Position numbers and translations under genes: made by a program. DNA of 18,314 nucleotides from Alphaproteobacteria bacterium (GTDB lineage Bacteria; Pseudomonadota; Alphaproteobacteria; Bin95), in the NCBI GenBank assembly GCA_022822125.1, contig JAJECF010000005.1:1-18314 (forward strand). The letters run 5' to 3'. Shown here in pieces: positions 5,761 through 14,374 of this stretch. Position 1 is the first letter of the stretch, and every line of letters starts with the position of its first letter. The notes under the pieces were generated by a model that worked only from the letters and a program-made list of their open reading frames with translations, was not told the DNA's origin and did not search any database.

Positions 5761-8700
5761 TCAAGACATCGAACAGGCGGGTGCCGCTTCGGCGTCGGCG
5801 GCCGTTAGGTCCAGCCGATTCCGCCGCCGCCGCTCGTAGAGGCCGAGCGCGTGCAGCGGGAAATACTGGCGGTAGAGGACGTAGTCGAGCAGCGCCGTTC
5901 GGAAGAACACGCCGGCCATGTCCTGCTTGGGCCATGCGCCTTCGGCATCCTGCGTATCCAGCAGGAATTGCGCGCCCCGGGAAATCGCACCCCAGTCGGG
6001 TTCGCCCGCTTCCAGCAGCGCCATCAGCGCCCATGCGGTCTGGATGACCTGGCTTTCCTCGTGCGGCACGTATCGGCCGGTGAGGCAACCGCTGTGGTGC
6101 TCGCCCCATCCCCCGTCTTCGCGCTGGCGGTCGAGCAGCCAGCGGCAGGCCGCGCGCAGCGCCGGGTCGGCGGGGCGGGCGCCGGCGGCAAGAAGGCCCC
6201 TGATCCCGAACAGCGTGCCGTAGACGAACTGGACGCCCCATACGCCGCGCCACGACCCGTCGTTCGCTTGAGTCCGCCGGAGCCAGGCGTCGCCCCGCGA
6301 GATCGCGCTCGTCACCGACCGGTCCGCGACCGTCGGAAAGTTGTCCCTGCAGGCGGCGAGGGCCGCGAGGCAGGACGCGGTGCACTCCACGAAGGAATGC
6401 TCGGTCATCGAGTCGCCGAACATCTCGGCCGGATTCAGCCATTCCAGACCGAAAGCCGAGCGCCGCGCCTCGTAGCTGCCGAAACCCCCGTCGCGGTTCT
6501 GGCCGCGCAGCATGAACCCGACGGCGTCGCCGAGCGCGGCCGTGTCCGCGGTCTCGCCCCGGGCGGCGACGATCCCCAGCACCGCTTCCGCGGTGCAGTC
6601 GCTCACCGGCCAGCCATGCCACCCCCCGGCAAAGCACCAGCCGCCCTTGGGGTCGGCCCGATAGGCCTCCCGAAAACCCTCGAAGCTCTTGTCGATTCGT
6701 TCCCCGAGCAGAAAGTCGGCGCCGCGCCGAAGGGCGTCCCCGACGCCGTCGAGCCCGGGCACCGTCGCCAGAGCCTGCAGCGCGAACCCGGTATCCCACG
6801 AGGCGCTTCTCGCGCCGACGACGCGGGCTCCCTGCTCCTCGTCTTCCCAGATCCAGCCGTCCAGCTTCTCCAGCGCCCGGAGCATGTCCGCGTCGTTCGG
6901 ATCGTGCAGCCACAACGCCAGGATGTTGAGGAGGCCGCTCACCGGGGAGATGCTCGTATGGCTGGTGGTCCGCAGCTCCCACTTGATGCCGCGCACGATC
7001 GCTTGCGTGGAACGCGCCCGCAAGCGCTTGCCGTGGAACCGCTCGAACAGCCGCGCAATCGCGAAGCCGGCCCTGAGCCAGACGCTCGGCCGCGCGTAGA
7101 GATCGGCGTCCCGCAGACGGTTTCGGGCCGCGGAGAAATCGGCGTCGGCAAAACCGTCCGGGAACAGCTCCTCCCGCAGCGCGGCGATCGGGGGGGTGAC
7201 GGGCGCCTGGAACCGCCGTGGGTAAATCGCCGCCATCGCCATGTAGATCAGCCTCGTATGGCAATACCAGTTCGACGGATGCAGCGGAAACCGGCGCGGC
7301 AAGCTCCAGAGCTCCGGTAGAACCGCGTTCACCCCGCGCCAGTCGTAGAGGTTGAGGAGCGCCAACCAGAACTTTCCCCAACTCGGGATGCCGAGAATTC
7401 CCTCGGCCCGGATGAAGCGCCCGGCCGGCGCGACCAGGGGATCGTCCCGCTCCACGCCGAGCAGTCTCGCCGCGACGTACACCAGAGCGGTGACGAACAG
7501 ATGGGGCGGGGAGTGCTCGTGCAGTCCCCACGTGCCGCCCTCGAGACGGGTCCGTTCGAAGGAGCGCAGCACGCGCCGGCGCCGACCCCGGTCGAGCGGC
7601 CGCCCGACGATATGGTGCAGAAGCACATATTGGGCGGTGAGCATGGGGCACCAGACCATCTCGCCTTCCCAGGCGCCGTCCTTTCCCTGAAGATCCATCA
7701 GGCGGGCGGCCGCGCGCTTCGATGCGGGGCCGGCGTCCGGCGACTCCGTCTCGCCCGGGCGGCCGCACCGTGGATCGCGGACCCCCGACATGGAGCTCAG
7801 AAACGCGCGGGCCAGCGCGTCGCGGGCCCGCTCGTCCCGTCCTCGACCCGCGGCTTTCTCCCTGTGCAGTTGCATAACCGCGCGCAGGAGCCACCAGAGA
7901 CGTACGGCGAGGGCCAGAAGGATGTCGCGGGTCTGGCGCGAAGCGAACGACCGGCGGGATTGCGGAATTCCCGCGGCGATCCCCCGGACCGTCGTCGAGC
8001 AGAACGCAAGGCCGAGCTGGACCGCGGACCGGTCCTCGCAGGCGAGTATCCGCGTGGTCCGGTTTCGGTACGAGGCATTCGACCGCCAACCCCGGTAGAT
8101 CGCCTGTCGGAGCGCCACCGCTTCCGCCCGGTGATCGGCAAAGACCTCGTAGAGTCCCATCGCGAGGAACTCCGGGCTGCTGGTGGCACGGAATCGCCTG
8201 GCGACGAAGTCCCGAAATACGCCGCCCTCGGCGAGCGCCAGCGCGTCGCCGAATCCCAGGGTCATACCCACGGCGGTCATGGGGTGGTAGTGCCCCGCCG
8301 CGTCCCCGATAAGCACGCGGCGCGAGTTCCCGTAAGAAACGCGCGGCCGCAGCCGATTGGTCGCGGCGTCGAAATTCCCCATCCGCAGCGCCGCGATGAA
8401 CGCGGGCCCGAGAGGGTCCGGCAACAGGCCGGCACAGGCTTCCGACAAAAAGCCCACCCGATCCCGGGGCGACCAGCGATGCAGCGGCACGTCGACGACG
8501 ATCCGGACGCAATGGCCAGCCAGGCCGTATACGAGGATCGGACCCGGCCCGCCGAGCACCACATGGCCGAAACCCTCGAACGGCAGGCCGACATCGTTCA
8601 ACGTAATTCCGAGCATGCGCGAGCACAGCATCGGGTCAGTCGACAGGCCGAGCGATTGACGCACGACCGACGCCCGGCCGTCGGCGCCGATAATCCGCGC

Positions 8701-9153
8701 GGCGTCCAGGGATCGATCGGCCCCGCTCACGGTATAAGTCAGCCGTTGGTCTTCGACGCCGTTGACCCGCGCGCGGAGAATAAAGTCGACTCGCTTCTCG
8801 GTCTCGACGGCTTCGCGCAGCCTTGAGACGAGCACCGCGTGATCGCATGCCAAACCCAGGGACCCGCCCAGATAGGGAAGGACGATCGGCTCCGAGCCGT
8901 CTTCCGGAAACACGACGAACCCCTTGCCGGCGCTGCTTCGCGGCAATGCGTCGGCCTCGATCCCGATGTCGCGCAGTATCCGTACGGCGGGCGGATGCAG
9001 CCATTCGCCGGCCAGCCGTCCGGACGCCTTGGGATTGGCTTCGAGGAGGGCCACCCGGGCACCCTTCCGCGCGTGGGCCAGGGCGCACAGACTTCCGACC
9101 GGACCTGCGCCGACGACGGCGACGTCGTAACGGCCCGAAACGCCGCCGCTCAT
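5761..9153 (-). CDS. Squalene monooxygenase-oxidosqualene cyclase fusion protein
   Basis: One uninterrupted 1130-residue frame. Residues 1-440 are a FAD monooxygenase of squalene-epoxidase type: GAGPVG dinucleotide fold (15-20), RLAGEWLHPPAVRIL, IGADGRAS, and GDAAGHYHPMTAVGMTLGF (283-301), with hydrophobic C-terminal helices near 410-430. Residues ~474-1113 are an oxidosqualene cyclase: LQGKDGAWEGE, NWYCHTR, HTSISPVSG (732-740), the acid motif SDCTAE (851-856; Asp852 protonates the epoxide), a partner ECT (Cys924) and QW repeats near 885, 962, 1010 and 1068. DCTAE marks an epoxide cyclase, as squalene-hopene cyclases have DDTA. The two activities would turn squalene to 2,3-oxidosqualene and then to a cyclic triterpenol. 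ATG 9153 overlaps the CYP51 stop as ATGA. An internal ATG at 7791 lacks a ribosome site, so separate translation is unlikely. Confidence 0.92.
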   Translation of the reverse strand: MSGGVSGRYDVAVVGAGPVGSLCALAHARKGARVALLEANPKASGRLAGEWLHPPAVRILRDIGIEADALPRSSAGKGFVVFPEDGSEPIVLPYLGGSLGLACDHAVLVSRLREAVETEKRVDFILRARVNGVEDQRLTYTVSGADRSLDAARIIGADGRASVVRQSLGLSTDPMLCSRMLGITLNDVGLPFEGFGHVVLGGPGPILVYGLAGHCVRIVVDVPLHRWSPRDRVGFLSEACAGLLPDPLGPAFIAALRMGNFDAATNRLRPRVSYGNSRRVLIGDAAGHYHPMTAVGMTLGFGDALALAEGGVFRDFVARRFRATSSPEFLAMGLYEVFADHRAEAVALRQAIYRGWRSNASYRNRTTRILACEDRSAVQLGLAFCSTTVRGIAAGIPQSRRSFASRQTRDILLALAVRLWWLLRAVMQLHREKAAGRGRDERARDALARAFLSSMSGVRDPRCGRPGETESPDAGPASKRAAARLMDLQGKDGAWEGEMVWCPMLTAQYVLLHHIVGRPLDRGRRRRVLRSFERTRLEGGTWGLHEHSPPHLFVTALVYVAARLLGVERDDPLVAPAGRFIRAEGILGIPSWGKFWLALLNLYDWRGVNAVLPELWSLPRRFPLHPSNWYCHTRLIYMAMAAIYPRRFQAPVTPPIAALREELFPDGFADADFSAARNRLRDADLYARPSVWLRAGFAIARLFERFHGKRLRARSTQAIVRGIKWELRTTSHTSISPVSGLLNILALWLHDPNDADMLRALEKLDGWIWEDEEQGARVVGARSASWDTGFALQALATVPGLDGVGDALRRGADFLLGERIDKSFEGFREAYRADPKGGWCFAGGWHGWPVSDCTAEAVLGIVAARGETADTAALGDAVGFMLRGQNRDGGFGSYEARRSAFGLEWLNPAEMFGDSMTEHSFVECTASCLAALAACRDNFPTVADRSVTSAISRGDAWLRRTQANDGSWRGVWGVQFVYGTLFGIRGLLAAGARPADPALRAACRWLLDRQREDGGWGEHHSGCLTGRYVPHEESQVIQTAWALMALLEAGEPDWGAISRGAQFLLDTQDAEGAWPKQDMAGVFFRTALLDYVLYRQYFPLHALGLYERRRRNRLDLTAADAEAAPACSMS

Positions 9154-10559
9154 CGGAAGACGCTCGGCTCGGAGCGGCGGCTGTAACGGATCCGGCACGG
9201 CGTCTCGGGACCGGTTACCCAGCTGCCGTAATTCGGACGCGGGAACTCTGCATCGAGAAAGAAGTCGAAGCGGTCGAGCAGCACGGTCCAGATCGCCTTG
9301 AGCTGCTGGTAGGCAAAATGCTTGCCCATGCAGGCATGCTTGCCGCCGCCGAAGCCGATCAGGGCGTAGTGGTGCTGCTTGTCCTCGGAAGCCGGCGGGG
9401 CGAAGCGGTCCGGAAGGAACCGCTCCGGGTCGGCGAACAGATGGGGCAACCGGTGAGAAACCGCCGGCGAGACCATGGCCATGGTGCCCGCAGGCACCAG
9501 ACGGCCGCCGTAGCGCAGGGGCTTGAGCACCTTGCGGATCAGCAATATCAGCGGCGGGTGCAGCCGCTCGCATTCGCGCACCGCGCGGTCCAGCAGCGCC
9601 TGTCGCTGGAGGCTTTCGAGGTTCATGGCGCCCGCCTCGCGGTAGACCTCCTCCGCCTCGTCCCTTACGCGCGCCAGATAGGAGGGCGCCCCGAGGAGCT
9701 CCAGGCCGGTCCAGGTCGCGAGCACCGCGCTGGTGTGCTGGCCGGCGAACAGCACCGTCAGCAGGATGCCGGTGATCTCGTCGTCGCCGAGCGCGCGGCC
9801 GTCCTTGTAACGGGCCTGCATGAGCGTCTGCATGAAATCGTCCGGCTCGGCTCCGGACCGCCGGCGCTCCGCCATGATCCCGCCGAAGAGCTCGGCCACC
9901 CTCCGCCGCGCCCTGTCGCGCCTTCGATGGGCCGCGGTGGGAAGTCTCGGGAGGAAAAACCCCAGCGTGTTAATGCCGTTCTGCAGCTCGTGGTACGCCT
10001 CGGCGAAACCGGTATCCACCCGGTCCCGGACTTCCTGTCCGATCAGGCAGCGGCTGGCGATCTTGACGGTGAGCTCGTTCATCGCGTGCGGCAGATCGAT
10101 TTCCCCGTCCGCGCCGAGGGCCTCGGCGAACCGTTTCGTCTCGTCGAACATGATCAGGGCGAACTTGCGCATGGCGGCCTCGCGGAGGGCGGGGAACAGG
10201 AAGCCCAGCTGCTCCGCCATGATCTCGGGCGAGGCGTCGTAGGCTACGCCGCGGCCGAAGATGGGGACCGTGAACCGGTAGGCCGGCTGGGCGTTCAGCC
10301 GGTCCTCCGGAGCCCTGAAATAAAAGTCGTGAGCCTCCGGTCCGGTGAAGAGAACGAAGTCGCGGGGGCCCAGCCGGAAGTGGTAAAGCTCGCCATGCTC
10401 CTGCCAGCCGCGGCTCAACATCGCGACCGGATCCCTCTGGAATTCCGGCAGGTTGCCCAGCAGCGGCCATCCGCCCGAGAGCGCGGGGACGGCCGTTTCC
10501 GCGCGGCGCGGGAGTTCCGCCGAAGGCAGGGCGGCCGCGCTGTGACTCCGGTTCGCCAT
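9150..10559 (-). CDS. cyp51: Sterol 14-alpha-demethylase, cytochrome P450 CYP51
   Basis: A 469-residue P450 that oxidatively removes the 14-alpha methyl of the sterol ring. CYP51-specific features are visible: the B-C region YRFTVPIFGRGVAYD (94-108) and the I-helix AGQHTS (272-277), whose His replaces the usual acidic residue. General P450 marks are E329..R332, PERF (378-381) and the heme loop FGGGKHACMG with Cys410. The tail PNYGSWVTGPETPCRIRY also resembles CYP51. It begins with a conventional proline hinge and shows no long N-terminal membrane anchor. ATG 10559 is chosen because a GAGGGCGGGG ribosome site sits just upstream, 8 bases after the C-14 reductase stop. It overlaps the fusion gene by ATGA. 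No redox partner is encoded in the window. Confidence 0.93.
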   Translation of the reverse strand: MANRSHSAAALPSAELPRRAETAVPALSGGWPLLGNLPEFQRDPVAMLSRGWQEHGELYHFRLGPRDFVLFTGPEAHDFYFRAPEDRLNAQPAYRFTVPIFGRGVAYDASPEIMAEQLGFLFPALREAAMRKFALIMFDETKRFAEALGADGEIDLPHAMNELTVKIASRCLIGQEVRDRVDTGFAEAYHELQNGINTLGFFLPRLPTAAHRRRDRARRRVAELFGGIMAERRRSGAEPDDFMQTLMQARYKDGRALGDDEITGILLTVLFAGQHTSAVLATWTGLELLGAPSYLARVRDEAEEVYREAGAMNLESLQRQALLDRAVRECERLHPPLILLIRKVLKPLRYGGRLVPAGTMAMVSPAVSHRLPHLFADPERFLPDRFAPPASEDKQHHYALIGFGGGKHACMGKHFAYQQLKAIWTVLLDRFDFFLDAEFPRPNYGSWVTGPETPCRIRYSRRSEPSVFR

Positions 10560-10567
10560 CCCCGCCC

Positions 10568-11668
10568 TCAATGGACAAACGGCAGCATCGAAAAACGCGC
10601 CGTCTTCGTGTAGCGGTCCCACAACGCGCCGTACTTGGCCCGGCACCGGCGCTCATCACGGCGCGAACGGTGCCACAAGAGGCCCGCCAGCCACGCCGGC
10701 AACAGGAAGGGGAACCAGGACGCGAGCCCCGCCGTCAGGGCGAAAGACAGGTAGATGCAGATCTCGCCGGTATAGTTGAGATGCCGTCCGATGCCCCAGA
10801 AACCCGAGACCAGCAGGCGCCCGTCCAGGGTTCGGGCGGGTTGCCCCCAGATCCTGACGTTGGAATCGCGCTTGAAACGGTGCTTTTGCTGGTTGGCGCC
10901 GCGGAATAGCCAGAAGCCGAACAGGAACAGCAGGACGATCGCGGCGGCGGCGGCGGGAGACAACGTTTCCGGCGCGTGGACCAGCCACCAGCCGGGGAAG
11001 CAGTAAAAGAACGGCACCAGCACATAGTCGCCCCAGACCAGGTTCCATCCGAAGCGCTCGCTGACGATGTCCCAGGTATGGATCATCCCCTGTTCGAACT
11101 GGAAATAGTTGAGCACGTACAGGAACGCGAATATCTGGTAGAGCGCCATCCCGAGGGTCAGCCCGCCGTAGGTTTCGTACTGCACGGCGGCAAAGGATGC
11201 GTTGAACAGCGCGAGGCCGATAAGCGAGGGGCAGTAGCTGAAGAGTTTCAGGTCCAGCCGGAACCATGTCGGGCCGGCTTCCACGCCCATGAAGAATTTC
11301 CGCCACGAGACCTGCGATTCCTCGCGGGCCCGCGCGCCACGGAAAAACAGCCAGCCGGCGAGGGCGAAGGCAAACCCGTTGGCCACGACGAACAGGGCGA
11401 GAAAATGCGTGTGCAGCACGGAAAGGGAGACCGTGCCCGACATCTGACCGAGACCCGCCGCCACGGCGACGATCAGGAAGAGGGCGAGGCCGTTCAGCTT
11501 GTAGACGCGCCGGTTCCCCTCGGCGTCGGGCCCCGTCATCCGGCGACCGGGCAGACGCGCCGAGCCCACGAACAAAAGCGCGATAAACCCGAGCAGCATC
11601 GCCGCCGCCTGTAGCACCGTGCCGCCCGACAACGCGGCAACCAGCGAGTAGGGTTCAGGCGTGGACAT
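10568..11668 (-). CDS. Delta14-sterol reductase (ERG24/ERG4 family)
   Basis: A 366-residue membrane protein with about eight hydrophobic spans, of the ERG4/ERG24 family. It would reduce the 14(15) double bond left by CYP51, using NADPH. Diagnostic segments are the RRVYKLNG motif near residue 53, FFMGVEAGPTW and DLKLFSY in the middle, and the C-terminal signatures LLVSGFWGIGRHLNYTGE and RDERRCRAKYGALWDRY. The family also includes C-24(28) reductases and 7-dehydrocholesterol reductases. The place directly upstream of cyp51 favours C-14 reduction. ATG 11668 overlaps the end of the Rieske oxygenase gene by 14 bases, and the stop lies 8 bases before cyp51, so it is a middle gene of the operon. Confidence 0.9.
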   Translation of the reverse strand: MSTPEPYSLVAALSGGTVLQAAAMLLGFIALLFVGSARLPGRRMTGPDAEGNRRVYKLNGLALFLIVAVAAGLGQMSGTVSLSVLHTHFLALFVVANGFAFALAGWLFFRGARAREESQVSWRKFFMGVEAGPTWFRLDLKLFSYCPSLIGLALFNASFAAVQYETYGGLTLGMALYQIFAFLYVLNYFQFEQGMIHTWDIVSERFGWNLVWGDYVLVPFFYCFPGWWLVHAPETLSPAAAAAIVLLFLFGFWLFRGANQQKHRFKRDSNVRIWGQPARTLDGRLLVSGFWGIGRHLNYTGEICIYLSFALTAGLASWFPFLLPAWLAGLLWHRSRRDERRCRAKYGALWDRYTKTARFSMLPFVH

Positions 11669-12172
11669 CGGCGTCCTCCGCCGCGCCGGCCAGATACTCC
11701 CGCCACTTGCGCACGGTCACTTTCTGAAAGGCCTGCACCACCGGGTTGAACTCGACCGGACGCGCGTCCCAATGTCTCTCGTAGCCCGACTGCTCCGCTT
11801 CGAGCGCAAACCGGTCCTGGGAGAGCAGGGGGGCGATGAGGAGACGGTTGGAGATTTTCATGACCGCCGTCATCGCGAAACGCGGGATATGCACCGGCAG
11901 AAAGGGAATCTTCAGCGACTTGAAGTAGAACAGGAAAAACACACGGGTGGTGCGCTCGTCGACCGGCAGCACGAACAGCCAGTGCTTTATCGCGTCGTCG
12001 GTGTTCGACCACTGGTAAGGGTATTGGTAGCAAAGCTCCATCCGATTGGTATCGAGCCGCTTGTGATCGACGAAACGCCCGGAGATTCGCCCGCGCCCGA
12101 CACGCGTGTCGTAGGAGAGATGCACGTCGTCGCCGACAGTCTCGCAACGGGTGAGGGTGGCACCTTCGAAAG
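11655..12172 (-). pseudogene. sdmA: Rieske oxygenase (SdmA-like), C-terminal fragment
   Basis: This is the downstream part of the oxygenase gene whose front lies at 15685-16272. From the insertion point it reads FEGATLTRCETVGDDVHLSY and continues through a beta-rich catalytic domain (GRFVDHKRL, YPYQWSNTDD, DERTTRVFFLFYF) to a helix-rich end (NRLLIAPLLSQDRFALEAEQ). Removing the inserted element and one 8-bp duplication joins it in frame to the front half, giving about 365 residues. Alone it lacks the 2Fe-2S domain and iron ligands. A GTG at 12125 might start a short product but this would not be active. Its end overlaps the C-14 reductase start by 14 bases. Confidence 0.85.
12165..12172. repeat. 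Left target-site duplication of the IS1595 element
   Basis: TTCGAAAG here is repeated exactly at 15685-15692. The identity extends to CCTTCGAAAGG on both sides (11 bases), so the element borders are uncertain by up to three bases; 8 bp is the usual IS1595 duplication. The target is nearly palindromic. Confidence 0.8.
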
Positions 12173-12201
12173 GAAATTATATACCAAAATCCCATTTTGA
12201 C

Positions 12202-12230
12202 TTGACGCATGGAACATAATTCGCTACTCT
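12202..12230 (+). promoter_or_regulatory. Putative promoter of the IS1595 transposase
   Basis: TTGACG (12202-12207) and TACTCT (12225-12230) are 17 bases apart, a good sigma70 arrangement, just inside the left inverted repeat and about 40 bases before the transposase ATG. An AGAGG ribosome site follows near 12255. Confidence 0.5.
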
Positions 12231-12267
12231 GAGGATAGGGCGAAGAGCGCCATAAGAGGTTGTTCCG

Positions 12268-13260
12268 ATGAGCAAAAAGGCACCCGGCAAAGCGTTCCGT
12301 AAGGGCATCAGCCTCAAGAAGCTGACCGCCATGTTCCCGGACGACGACAAGGCGCGGGAATGGTTCGAGGCTCATATGTGGCCGCAGGGACCGTTCTGCC
12401 CGCATTGCGGTTCCTACGATGTGCAGCACCCGATCAAGCACAAGACGATGACGCACCGCTGCCGGTCCTGCCCGAAGCGTCCGCAGTTCAGCTTGAAGAC
12501 CGGTTCGGTCATGGAGGGCTCGAAGCTCGGCTACCGGGATTGGGCTATTGCGCTCTATCTCGCCATGACGAACCTCAAGGGAATTTCGTCCATGAAGCTG
12601 CACCGGGAGTTGGAGATCACGCAGAAAAGCGCGTGGCACCTCTCGCACCGCATCCGCAAGGCGCTGGAGGACGGCGAGGTTCCCATGTTTCAAGGCCCAG
12701 CCGAGGCGGACGAGACCTACATCGGCGGCAAGCGAAAGAACATGTCCAACCGCAAGCGCAAAGAGCTGGCCGGGACCGGACGCGGCGCGGTCGGCAAAGC
12801 AGCCGTTGCAGGCGTGAAGGACCGGGAGACCAACAAAGTTGCCGCGCGGCGCATGGAGAGAACGGACGCGACGGCATTACAGGGTTTCGTGCGGGAGCAT
12901 GTAGAGCCCGGCGCGACCCTCTACACTGACGAGGCGCCAGCTTATGCCGGGATGCCCGAATATACCCATGAGGCGGTGAAGCACTCCGCCAAAGAGTTCG
13001 TCCGGGGCATGGCTTCGACCAACGGCATGGAGTCGTTCTGGGCCGGCTTGAAGCGCGGTTTCGTCGGCACCTTCCACAAGTTCAGCGAGAAGCATCTGGA
13101 CTTGTATGTTGCCGAGTTCGCCGGCAGACACAATATCCGGCCTATGGATACCGAGGACATGATGGGGCATACCGCCGTCGGCATGAGAGGCAAGCGGCTC
13201 CGATATCAGGACCTTATAGCCGATAATGGCTTGCCCTCTGGCGCGCGCCAGATTACCTGA
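12268..13260 (+). CDS. IS1595-family (ISXO2-like) transposase
   Basis: A 330-residue transposase. The N-terminal zinc ribbon has Cys44-x2-Cys47 and Cys65-x2-Cys68 (FCPHCG...HRCRSC). The helical middle includes the TNLKGISSMKLHRELEIT segment, a helix-turn-helix-like region common to the family. The catalytic part shows the ISXO2-type acids: D148 in AEADETYIGGKR, D221 in LYTDEAPAY, and N252..E255 in STNGMESFWAGLKRG. The length is normal and no frameshift is visible, so this copy could be active. ATG 12268 follows an AGAGG ribosome site. It faces away from the sterol operon direction. Confidence 0.93.
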   Translation: MSKKAPGKAFRKGISLKKLTAMFPDDDKAREWFEAHMWPQGPFCPHCGSYDVQHPIKHKTMTHRCRSCPKRPQFSLKTGSVMEGSKLGYRDWAIALYLAMTNLKGISSMKLHRELEITQKSAWHLSHRIRKALEDGEVPMFQGPAEADETYIGGKRKNMSNRKRKELAGTGRGAVGKAAVAGVKDRETNKVAARRMERTDATALQGFVREHVEPGATLYTDEAPAYAGMPEYTHEAVKHSAKEFVRGMASTNGMESFWAGLKRGFVGTFHKFSEKHLDLYVAEFAGRHNIRPMDTEDMMGHTAVGMRGKRLRYQDLIADNGLPSGARQIT

Positions 13261-13268
13261 AAGCGCAA

Positions 13269-13299
13269 CGCCCCGCAGGTTTGGCGGCCGAGCGGGGCG
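13269..13299 (+). terminator. Hairpin after the transposase gene
   Basis: CGCCCCGC (13269-13276) pairs with GCGGGGCG (13292-13299), starting 8 bases after the transposase stop. There is no clear T-run, so termination strength is uncertain. It also lies just past the end of the minus-strand gene at 13317-13481 and could serve both directions. Confidence 0.5.
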
Positions 13300-13316
13300 G
13301 AGTCGAGCGTTGACCG

Positions 13317-13481
13317 TCAGTTATCGGCCAGAACGTTCTCCTCCTCTTCCCAATCCGGTCCTTCGTCCCGAGGGATAGGCGCCGGAATATCATCCCACCC
13401 CGGCTTTGAGGGATCCGTGAGGAAGTTCATGCGCGTCTGGTTAGCGCCCCCTATGGAGAAAGTTCGGCTGGTGTCTGGCAT
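13317..13481 (-). CDS. Small acidic hypothetical protein (IS1595 passenger)
   Basis: A 54-residue protein that I do not recognise. It starts at ATG 13481, preceded by a strong GGGAGGAG ribosome site 6-8 bases upstream. It is hydrophilic, with two proline-rich turns (DDIPAPIPRDEGPDW) and a very acidic end (EEEENVLADN). It follows the protease gene on the same strand with a 22-base gap, so the two are probably co-transcribed. No signal peptide, cysteine or membrane span is present. An inhibitor or partner of the protease is conceivable from position alone. Confidence 0.55.
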   Translation of the reverse strand: MPDTSRTFSIGGANQTRMNFLTDPSKPGWDDIPAPIPRDEGPDWEEEENVLADN

Positions 13482-13503
13482 CGAAGGCTCCTCCCTGCTT
13501 GAT

Positions 13504-14283
13504 TCAAGCATCGATGTAGTACGGAACGGATTGCTGGTCAAGGAACGAACGCATGGTCTCGACATGCACGGCTCGTCCTACATTGAGGACTTGGTTTCTT
13601 CCCTTCCCACTAAAGTCTAATGGATAGTGAGCAGTATTGACTTGAATGCCACAAACACATCCGTTGATATCCAATAGAGGTCCTCCACTTTGCCCCTTTA
13701 GACCTGGGGAGCTGGTTTCGATCCATTTTCCTATATGGTTATCATTCGTGTCGTTTACATTAGCAAATCTGCTGACCATTCCCTCGTTTACGAACATCGG
13801 GACAGGAAACAAATTTGTAAATGAGAAACCGGTGTTCTTATCCCATGTAGGATCACCAAGCTCATCAACAAATGGGAAGCCAACTCGACAGCACATTTCT
13901 CCGATTTTCACATCGTCTGACCTTAGCTTTGCGTATCTTTGTCCAGGTTTAGGAACAAAAGTTGACAATTTCCCCACGCTAAAATCTATTCCCGACACCG
14001 CTCCACCCGTGGCATCAGAGCAAGTTATTCCAAAGGAAACGCCAACATCTGTAATCCTTTGCTTTGTCTTTCTATCTTTGCGGCCAGATTTTTGAAGTTC
14101 CTGTAGCTTGTAAATCGTCTCGATGATATGGGCGGCGGTAACGAACCAACCCTCTTCATGTATAAGTGTTCCGGAGCCAATCAACCAATTTATCTTGCCC
14201 CCGCTTTGTCGCCAAGCGACCACGATTGGAATGACATAATCGAACGCAGCTTCACAAGCATTTTGGAACACGGCACACTCCAT
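13504..14283 (-). CDS. Trypsin-like serine peptidase (IS1595 passenger)
   Basis: A 259-residue chymotrypsin-fold peptidase. The triad can be read: His52 in FVTAAHIIE, Asp100 in SGIDFSVG and Ser199 in GLKGQSGGPLLD, with the oxyanion glycines around it. IGSGTLIHEEGWFVTAAH is the usual first-barrel entry. No signal peptide or PDZ domain is seen, so it is probably cytoplasmic and unlike HtrA/DegP. ATG 14283 is preferred; an upstream TTG at 14310 is possible. The gene is markedly more AT-rich than its surroundings, a sign of foreign origin. Cytoplasmic trypsin-like proteases occur in some defence modules, but no partner of a known system is recognised here. Confidence 0.85.
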   Translation of the reverse strand: MECAVFQNACEAAFDYVIPIVVAWRQSGGKINWLIGSGTLIHEEGWFVTAAHIIETIYKLQELQKSGRKDRKTKQRITDVGVSFGITCSDATGGAVSGIDFSVGKLSTFVPKPGQRYAKLRSDDVKIGEMCCRVGFPFVDELGDPTWDKNTGFSFTNLFPVPMFVNEGMVSRFANVNDTNDNHIGKWIETSSPGLKGQSGGPLLDINGCVCGIQVNTAHYPLDFSGKGRNQVLNVGRAVHVETMRSFLDQQSVPYYIDA

Positions 14284-14374
14284 TGGCAGGAGGTCCTTGA
14301 CGCAAGACAATCAATTCGCTATTCGGAATATCTCTGCGACTGCCTTGCGGGGGCACTTCCCGCTTGGTTCTTGG

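Noticed and set aside
5851..7320. Long plus-strand frame opposite the cyclase (489 codons)
   Set aside because: It is the antisense shadow of a high-GC gene; the minus strand encodes clear cyclase motifs throughout and the shadow protein has no recognisable domain.
5702..8626. 974-codon minus-strand frame in another phase of the cyclase gene
   Set aside because: Shares the DNA with the fusion gene but yields an Arg/Gly/Pro-rich sequence; a by-product of high GC at third positions.
9154..9573. In-frame upstream extension of the fusion gene by 140 codons
   Set aside because: The extension overlaps CYP51 in another phase and looks random; the ATG at 9153 with an ATGA overlap is a natural coupled start.
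8823..10613. 596-codon plus-strand frame opposite CYP51
   Set aside because: Low-complexity, Arg/Gly/Pro-rich translation with no motifs; the minus strand carries complete P450 signatures over the same bases.
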